A stretch of DNA of 64,000 nucleotides, taken from assembly GCA_002011615.1 (NCBI GenBank), contig MTOH01000011.1, positions 1 through 64,000 of the forward strand, written 5' to 3'. Origin of the DNA: Candidatus Hydrothermus pacificus. GTDB lineage: Bacteria; Hydrothermota; Hydrothermia; Hydrothermales; Hydrothermaceae. The notes beneath the pieces are model-generated. The model was not told the origin of the DNA and searched no databases. It saw nothing but the letters and a program-made list of their open reading frames with translations. Shown piece after piece: positions 58,687 through 64,000 of this stretch. Positions within the stretch are counted from its first letter, which is position 1, and every line of letters starts with the position of its first letter. A program made the position numbers and the translations under genes.

Positions 58687-59943
58687 ATGAAAAAAGCAGG
58701 ACTTTTAATAGTTGTAATATTCCTTTTTACATGTTCAAGGAAGGATATACCTCTTTCTCTTGGCAAAGATATCGGGTCTGATGCAGGAAACAAAGAAAAA
58801 TATGCTCCTTTTGTAACAGATGCTTTTGACTTTTCAGGAAATCATGTATTTGAGGACCTTGATAATGACCCATCCAATGGTTACCAGGATGTTATAAGAG
58901 TCGTATTCTCAGAAAGAATGAATTCTAACACAATAAACTCAACAAATATAAAGGTTCACAGAGTTGTAAATGGACAGATTCAGGGAGCAATTCCTGGAAC
59001 AATCAATTACTATGATGATTTAAATATGGCAGAATTTGTTCCATCAGATGGATTTGAAAACGCGGATTCTGTTAATTATATGATTTTTGTCTCATCAGAA
59101 GTTACGGATATTCATGGTAACAAACTTGACCAGAACCAGAACGGAACATCTGAAGGTTCTCCTTTTGATGACTTTAATGACCCTGCTTTCAGGTGCCCTG
59201 CATCCAACAACACCCAGCCTGACTTTACTCCTCCTTTTCTTATGGGATATTCGCCTGCTTACGGTTCAAACGATGTGAGCACAACTCCTGATATAAGCGT
59301 GTCCATTTTTGGAACAGATGTTGATACATCCACAATTGAATCAGGTGACATAGAACTTAAAGAATACGAGACAGGACTTTCTACTTCCTGCAATCTTGAC
59401 TCAGTTGTAATTACAGGGGTTGGAGCAACCGCATGGTTTTCTCCTCAAAACTCACTTGATTATGGAAAGGTATATCAGTTGACCATTAAAAACACTATAC
59501 AGGATTCTGCAGGCAACTACACCGATATTGATGGGAATGGCACTCTTGAGATGGACGAAGATACTGTAATACACTTTGCAACTCAACTTTCTTCAGGAGA
59601 CCCTGTTGAATTCCCAGAAGTCGCAAGTGCAGACCTTGACCCTGATTTAAAACTAATCCATGTAAGATTTACCAAAGAAATGAATACATCTGACTTTACC
59701 TTTACAAATATAAAAGCTTTCAAACAGAGAAATCCCTATCCTGCTGATTTTATTTCAGGAATAATAAGAGCGGATTCTGATAACAAAGGATTTACCTATT
59801 CCCTTACAGAATGGGATGGCACATACCCTGTTTACATCTTTATATCATATGCAGTAAAAGATGCTGATGGCTTTAAATTAGATGGAAATGAGGATGGTGT
59901 TGGAGGTATAAGAGAAAAGGACAACTACTGGCACGCTTTCTAA
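58687..59943 (+). CDS. Lipoprotein with bacterial Ig-like domains
   Basis: The start MKKAGLLIVVIFLFTCSRK has a lipobox with Cys at about residue 16, so the protein should be lipid-anchored. At least three SbsA/Big_5-like beta-sandwich domains follow, with VRVVFSERMN-type edges (IRVVFSERMNSNTINSTNIK, FLMGYSPAYGSNDVSTTPDI, IHVRFTKEMNTSDFTFTNIK). Such domains span cell envelopes and carry no enzyme activity. It has a GGGGGTGA ribosome site and follows the barrel gene in one operon. Confidence 0.72.
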   Translation: MKKAGLLIVVIFLFTCSRKDIPLSLGKDIGSDAGNKEKYAPFVTDAFDFSGNHVFEDLDNDPSNGYQDVIRVVFSERMNSNTINSTNIKVHRVVNGQIQGAIPGTINYYDDLNMAEFVPSDGFENADSVNYMIFVSSEVTDIHGNKLDQNQNGTSEGSPFDDFNDPAFRCPASNNTQPDFTPPFLMGYSPAYGSNDVSTTPDISVSIFGTDVDTSTIESGDIELKEYETGLSTSCNLDSVVITGVGATAWFSPQNSLDYGKVYQLTIKNTIQDSAGNYTDIDGNGTLEMDEDTVIHFATQLSSGDPVEFPEVASADLDPDLKLIHVRFTKEMNTSDFTFTNIKAFKQRNPYPADFISGIIRADSDNKGFTYSLTEWDGTYPVYIFISYAVKDADGFKLDGNEDGVGGIREKDNYWHAF

Positions 59944-59983
59944 AATAAAAATTTAAAATTTTTTTCTTGAAAGGAGGTTAAAA

Positions 59984-60988
59984 ATGATAAAGGTGGGTAT
60001 AAATGGTTTTGGAAGAATTGGGAGACAGGTTCTAAAAGAAGGATTTAAAAGAAAAAATCTTGAATTTGTTGCTGTGAACGACCTGGCAAACCCTGAAACA
60101 CTTCTTCACCTTTTTAAATATGACAGTGTATTCGGCAAATTTGACGGTGAATGTGAAATGAAAGACGGCAATTTCGTGATAAACGGAAAAGAGATAAAAG
60201 TATTCTCTGAAAAAGATCCCGGCAAATTACCATGGAAGGACCTGGGTGTTGACTATGTTGTTGAAGCAACAGGTGTTTTCAGGTCAAAGGAAAAAGCACA
60301 GCCTCACCTTGATGCAGGAGCAAAAAGGGTTGTTATAACAGCACCAGCAAAGGGAAGCATAGATTTAACAGTTGTCCTCGGAATAAATGAAAATCAGTAT
60401 GACCCTTCAAAGCACTTCGTAATTTCAAATGCATCCTGCACAACAAACTGTTTTGCTTTTCTTGTAAAAATTCTTCATGAGAACTTCAAGATAAAGATGG
60501 GCGAAATGACAACAATCCATTCCTATACCAATGACCAGAGAATTCTGGATTTAATCCATAAAGATTTAAGAAGAGCAAGAGCTGCTGCAATGAATATTAT
60601 CCCCACATCCACAGGTGCTGCAAAAGCAATAGAACTTGTTTATCCTGAATTAAAAGGGAAAATAAAAGCGGTTGCAATAAGGGTTCCAACGCCTGATGTC
60701 TCAATTGTTGATTTCTCTGCACTTGTTGAAAAAAGCACGAGCAAGAAAGAGGTAAATGCAGCATTTAAAAAGGCTTCAGAAGGAGAACTTGGAAAATATC
60801 TGGGTTATACCGAAGAACCTCTCGTATCATCAGATTTTATAGGGAATCCAAAGTCAGCAATATTTGATTCTACATTAACAGAGGTTGTTGAGGGAAACCT
60901 GGTAAAAGTTCTCGGATGGTATGACAATGAATGGGGATATTCTGTAAGGGTGGTTGACCTGCTTGAATTTATGGCAGATAAAGAATAA
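59984..60988 (+). CDS. gap: Glyceraldehyde-3-phosphate dehydrogenase
   Basis: The Rossmann start [11 protein letters not shown], catalytic Cys152 in [10 protein letters not shown], and [13 protein letters not shown] and WYDNEWGYS are canonical. At 334 residues it is full length. It oxidises glyceraldehyde-3-phosphate with NAD(P)+. AAGGAGG precedes the ATG. pgk follows 38 bp later, the next glycolytic step. Confidence 0.97.
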   Translation: MIKVGINGFGRIGRQVLKEGFKRKNLEFVAVNDLANPETLLHLFKYDSVFGKFDGECEMKDGNFVINGKEIKVFSEKDPGKLPWKDLGVDYVVEATGVFRSKEKAQPHLDAGAKRVVITAPAKGSIDLTVVLGINENQYDPSKHFVISNASCTTNCFAFLVKILHENFKIKMGEMTTIHSYTNDQRILDLIHKDLRRARAAAMNIIPTSTGAAKAIELVYPELKGKIKAVAIRVPTPDVSIVDFSALVEKSTSKKEVNAAFKKASEGELGKYLGYTEEPLVSSDFIGNPKSAIFDSTLTEVVEGNLVKVLGWYDNEWGYSVRVVDLLEFMADKE

Positions 60989-61026
60989 TTACTGGTAATT
61001 TTGTTTAAATAACTCCTAGAGGAAAG

Positions 61027-62187
61027 ATGAAAAGTGTAAAAGATATTGAAATAAAAGAAGGAGAAAAAATTTTCCTTAGAGTTGATTATAATGTCCCTTT
61101 AAAAGAAGGAAAAGTTGCAGATGATACAAGGATAAAAAGAACAATCCCGACCCTTGAATATCTCCTTGAGAAAAAGCCGATTTTAATCCTCTGCTCTCAT
61201 CTTGGAAGACCAAAAGGAAAGGTTGTTCCCGAACTCTCTTTAAAACCAGTCGCAGAAAGGCTTTCTGAGATTCTGGGGAAACAGGTTAACTTTTCAGGAG
61301 AGATTATCGGAGAAAATGTTATAAATAGAATAAGTTCTTTAAAACCCGGTGATGTTCTTTTACTTGAAAACATAAGATTTCATCCCGGAGAAACAAAGGA
61401 TGATGAGGAACTTGCAAAAAATTTGAAAAATCTTGCTGACACCTATGTGAATGATGCTTTTGGTGCATGCCACAGAAAACACGCAAGTGTTCATAGCCTT
61501 CCGAGATTTTTTGATAAAAAAGCTGCTGGATTTTTACTATTTGAAGAGATAAAAAACCTCAAAAAGGTGCGAGAAAATCCTGAAAGACCAGCAATTGCCA
61601 TTCTGGGTGGTGCAAAAATTGAAGACAAAGCTGGAATAATAGAGGGTCTTCTTGAAATAATGGATAAAATCCTCGTAGGCGGTGGAATGATGTTCACCTT
61701 CTGGAAAGCCATGGGCAAGTCCACAGGGAAATCTCTTTTAACAGAAGATTTTATCCAGAAGGCAAAAGAACTTATTGAAACCGGAAAAATAATCGTTGCT
61801 GAAGATGCCCTATGTGCAGAAAGTCTTGAATCAAAAGACGCTAAAAATTTATCTAAAATCCCTGAAAATATGGCAGGTTATGACATAGGAGAAAATTCAA
61901 TTGAAAGGTTTAAAAAGGAAATATTTTCTGCAAAAACCATCTTCTGGAACGGTCCAATGGGTGTTTTTGAAAATAATAATTTCAAAAAAGGAAGTATGGA
62001 AATTGCAAAATCCATTGCTGAAGCAACAGAAAAAGGTGCATTTTCGCTCGCAGGTGGAGGAGAAACTGTATCAGCTATAAAGCTTGCAGGAGTTAAAGAA
62101 AAATTTTCCTATATCTCAACAGGTGGAGGCGCCTCCTTAGAATTTATGGAAAAGGGAACTTTACCCGGAATTGAAGCCTTAACTTAG
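61027..62187 (+). CDS. pgk: Phosphoglycerate kinase
   Basis: The N-terminal LRVDYNVPLKEGKVADDTRI, HLGRPKGKV, the ATP-side GGAKIEDKAGI and the end GGGETVSAIKLAGV, followed by FSYISTGGGASLEF, define PGK. At 386 residues it is normal for bacteria. The pair gap-pgk is a standard order. Its ribosome site is AGAGGAAAG close to the ATG. Confidence 0.97.
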   Translation: MKSVKDIEIKEGEKIFLRVDYNVPLKEGKVADDTRIKRTIPTLEYLLEKKPILILCSHLGRPKGKVVPELSLKPVAERLSEILGKQVNFSGEIIGENVINRISSLKPGDVLLLENIRFHPGETKDDEELAKNLKNLADTYVNDAFGACHRKHASVHSLPRFFDKKAAGFLLFEEIKNLKKVRENPERPAIAILGGAKIEDKAGIIEGLLEIMDKILVGGGMMFTFWKAMGKSTGKSLLTEDFIQKAKELIETGKIIVAEDALCAESLESKDAKNLSKIPENMAGYDIGENSIERFKKEIFSAKTIFWNGPMGVFENNNFKKGSMEIAKSIAEATEKGAFSLAGGGETVSAIKLAGVKEKFSYISTGGGASLEFMEKGTLPGIEALT

Positions 62188-62192
62188 TTCAT

Positions 62193-62220
62193 AAAGTTAC
62201 ACACATCATATTGTAACTTT
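62193..62220. terminator. Inverted repeat between convergent pgk and PEBP genes
   Basis: AAAGTTACA and TGTAACTTT form a perfect 9-bp stem with a 10-nt loop just after the pgk stop. Because both flanking genes end here, it may serve as a two-way terminator, though a clear T-run is absent. Confidence 0.45.
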
Positions 62221-62276
62221 GAGATAAAATAATACATCAAATATAAGTTATAGGACTCTGTCGCAGTTGATGCCCA

Positions 62277-62837
62277 TTATCTCTTATACTTTCCCATTAA
62301 CTCGCCTTTTGCGAGTATATGTCCTTCCATGGCTTTCAGAAGTTCCTCTTTTGTGGCACCGGGGTCAAGGTCAAGCGTTTTATCAATAGCGTATATCTTA
62401 AAGAAATACCTGTGAGTGCCACCAGGGGGACACGGACCACCATAACCAATCCTGCCCCAGCTGTTTTTGCCCTGTTTTGCACCATTTTCAAGGACATCGT
62501 TTGCAGGTATATTCTCCGGTAATTCACGAGTGTCAGCAGGCAGGTCATACAGAACCCAGTGAACCCATGTTCCCATTGGTGCATCAGGGTCATCGCATAT
62601 AATCGCTATACCTTTTGCATTTTCAGGCACTCCCTCCCATTTCAGAGGTGGTGAAATATCGTCACCGTCACAGGTATACTTCACAGGTATCATACCCTCA
62701 TGTTCAAAGGCAGGACTTGTTATTTTTATCTCCATTTTCATCTCCTCCTTTTTTACCTCTTTTTTCTCAGTCTTTTTTTCTCCTTGCTGACAGAAAAGAA
62801 AAAGAACCATTAAAGAAAGTATACCCTTTAAAAACAT
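62277..62837 (-). CDS. YbhB/YbcL-type PEBP lipoprotein
   Basis: The mature sequence has the phosphatidylethanolamine-binding-protein fold blocks [39 protein letters not shown] and [20 protein letters not shown]. The N-terminus [16 protein letters not shown] is a lipoprotein signal with Cys16, followed by a Lys/Glu-rich linker, so this member is exported and lipid-anchored. The ligand is unknown. GGGAGGTGG precedes the ATG. Confidence 0.92.
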   Translation of the reverse strand: MFLKGILSLMVLFLFCQQGEKKTEKKEVKKEEMKMEIKITSPAFEHEGMIPVKYTCDGDDISPPLKWEGVPENAKGIAIICDDPDAPMGTWVHWVLYDLPADTRELPENIPANDVLENGAKQGKNSWGRIGYGGPCPPGGTHRYFFKIYAIDKTLDLDPGATKEELLKAMEGHILAKGELMGKYKR

Positions 62838-62863
62838 CTTTCCACCTCCCGCTTTATATGAAT

Positions 62864-62893
62864 ATTATAAAATCTTTATAATAAAAAATTCAA
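62864..62893 (-). promoter_or_regulatory. Promoter of the PEBP lipoprotein gene
   Basis: On the minus strand TTGAAT (62893-62888), 18 bp and TATAAT (62869-62864) precede a leader of about 20 nt with GGGAGGTGG. Confidence 0.5.
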
Positions 62894-62894
62894 T

Positions 62895-63992
62895 ATGAAT
62901 ATGAGAGAACTTTTCCCTATAAAGAATAAATTTATCTATTTCAATTCTGCTTCTACAGGTCCTCTACCAAAACCTGCTTATAAAAAGATAAAAGAGATGG
63001 CAAGGTATACCTGTTTTGATGGAGAAATTGAATACTTTAATATTCTCAAGCCCGTGGTTGAGAGTTTGAGAAAGAATATTGCCTTTTTCTTTGGTTGCAA
63101 AAAAGATGAGATCGCTTTATGTAAAAATACATCTCACGGGATTTTGCTTTCTCTTCTGTCAATACCTTTTAGAAAAACAGATAATATAATTGTTCAGGAG
63201 GATGCGTTTCCTGCAATAAAGGTTCCAGCAATTTACTCAGGTCAGGAAATAAGATTCTGTGATTTCTCAAAAGACCCCTTAAAAAATTTAAAAAAGAAAA
63301 TTAACAAAAATACAAAAGCAGTTATAATTGACTGGGTTCACTTTTATAAAGGGTATGTTCTGGATTTAAAAGAAATAGGAAATTTTTGTAAAGAAAGGGA
63401 TATTTATTTGATTGTAGATGGAATTCAGGGAGCAGGTGTTATTCCACTAACCCTGAATAAAACTCCTGTAGATTTCTTTATGGCTCATTCGGCAAAATGG
63501 CTCTTAGGACCTCAGGGGATAGGTTTTATGTATATAAACCCAGATACTTTTAAAAAGATAAATAAAAAATATGCAGGCTGGATTTCCCTTGACTGGAGAG
63601 ACTTTTCAGATTTTGAAGAATTTCCACCCTTGAGAAAAGGAACACAACTCTTTGAAGAAGGGACCTTTAACTCTCTCGGGGCTTTTGGCTGGAATGAAAG
63701 TATAAAAATATTTGTGAAAATGGGTAAAAGGGAAATTTATAAGAAAATAAGAAATTTAATACTTCATCTGAGAAATATCTTTAAAGAATTAAAATTTGAG
63801 ATTTTACCTGAAGAAACTTCTTCAGTTTCAGGAATAATATCCTTTAAAACACCGGAGCCTGAAAAACTTTATAAAAAACTTTTAAAAAATGATGTTATTG
63901 TCTCTTTAAGGAACGGTTTTATAAGAGTGTCACCTCACTTTTTTAATGATAAAGAAGAGATAAAAAAATTTGAAAAAATTATTCGTGACTGA
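62895..63992 (+). CDS. Class V aminotransferase / cysteine desulfurase-like protein
   Basis: The PLP lysine is Lys201 in HSAKWLLGPQGIGFMYI. NSASTGPLPKPAYKK at the start, LCKNTSHGILLSLLSIPF, and VIIDWVHFYKGYVLDLKEIG with the later DGIQGAG (PLP-side Asp) match the class V fold. No SufS-type active-site Cys is apparent, so it is probably an aminotransferase or lyase of unknown substrate rather than a proven desulfurase. The ATG at 62895 (a second ATG is at 62901) is 12 nt after TATAAT (62877-62882), with no Shine-Dalgarno. The gene ends 9 bp before the window edge. Confidence 0.8.
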   Translation: MNMRELFPIKNKFIYFNSASTGPLPKPAYKKIKEMARYTCFDGEIEYFNILKPVVESLRKNIAFFFGCKKDEIALCKNTSHGILLSLLSIPFRKTDNIIVQEDAFPAIKVPAIYSGQEIRFCDFSKDPLKNLKKKINKNTKAVIIDWVHFYKGYVLDLKEIGNFCKERDIYLIVDGIQGAGVIPLTLNKTPVDFFMAHSAKWLLGPQGIGFMYINPDTFKKINKKYAGWISLDWRDFSDFEEFPPLRKGTQLFEEGTFNSLGAFGWNESIKIFVKMGKREIYKKIRNLILHLRNIFKELKFEILPEETSSVSGIISFKTPEPEKLYKKLLKNDVIVSLRNGFIRVSPHFFNDKEEIKKFEKIIRD

Positions 63993-64000
63993 TTCTCTCT

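Overview
The window is AT-rich DNA that reads as one bacterial chromosome segment, densely coded on both strands, with many start/stop overlaps of the ATGA, TTGA or GTGA type. Six proteins, one of them entering from the left edge, end in a Bacteroidetes-style type IX secretion (T9SS) sorting domain, and a PorV/PorQ-like barrel is also encoded. Lipoproteins, outer-membrane-like barrels, an AsnRS, a 2-oxoacid:ferredoxin oxidoreductase joined to heterodisulfide-reductase genes and a THEP1-type NTPase also occur. Together these suggest an anaerobic, probably thermophilic, Gram-negative bacterium of the FCB superphylum, of the candidate-division WOR-3 (Stahlbacteria) kind. That placement is inference; no 16S gene is present.

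Layout. 1-4681: two secreted T9SS cargo proteins. 4682-9915 (minus): an operon of a TPR ATPase, a TPR lipoprotein, an unknown exported protein and a secreted M1 aminopeptidase. 9898-10067: an 86-bp tandem duplication carrying divergent promoters. 10075-12605: an active/inactive M16 peptidase pair. 12633-20041: korDABC-hdrCBA-dapF. 20034-23149: a serpin and a thioredoxin-fold T9SS protein. 23299-28211: thiolase, a PfkB kinase, an acyl-CoA synthetase and an OmpA-like protein. 28299-31691: divIVA, punA, a TPR lipoprotein and asnS. 31756-35994: purD, yjbQ, a Tic20-like protein, mltG, tRNA-Leu and an HD-GYP protein. 36093-40532: a PorV-like gene and the alpha ribosomal operon. 40621-46919: a metal-response operon (DoxX, CsoR, CopA, octaheme cytochrome, Zn/Cd-type ATPase) behind a palindromic operator. 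46972-50759 (minus): mtnA, a barrel protein, era and a response regulator. 50839-56151: a candidate peptide-modification operon. 56210-56642: a decayed TPR gene and tRNA-Lys. 56653-63992: cutA, two envelope proteins, gap, pgk, a PEBP-like lipoprotein and a class V aminotransferase-like protein.

The most interesting locus is 50839-54926. A single-span membrane protein ends in a tail of ten cysteines, including six perfect HSAC units. Its stop codon overlaps the TTG start of a radical SAM/SPASM protein with an N-terminal PqqD-like segment, and a polytopic membrane protein follows. This looks like a RiPP-style modification system in which the substrate is the tail of a membrane protein. Genome-level signals are also visible. 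Promoters repeatedly have the form TTGAAA-N18-TATAAT, several lie only 8-16 nt before the start codon so that the mRNA would be nearly leaderless, and two genes (dapF and a phosphoesterase) seem to start at ATA.
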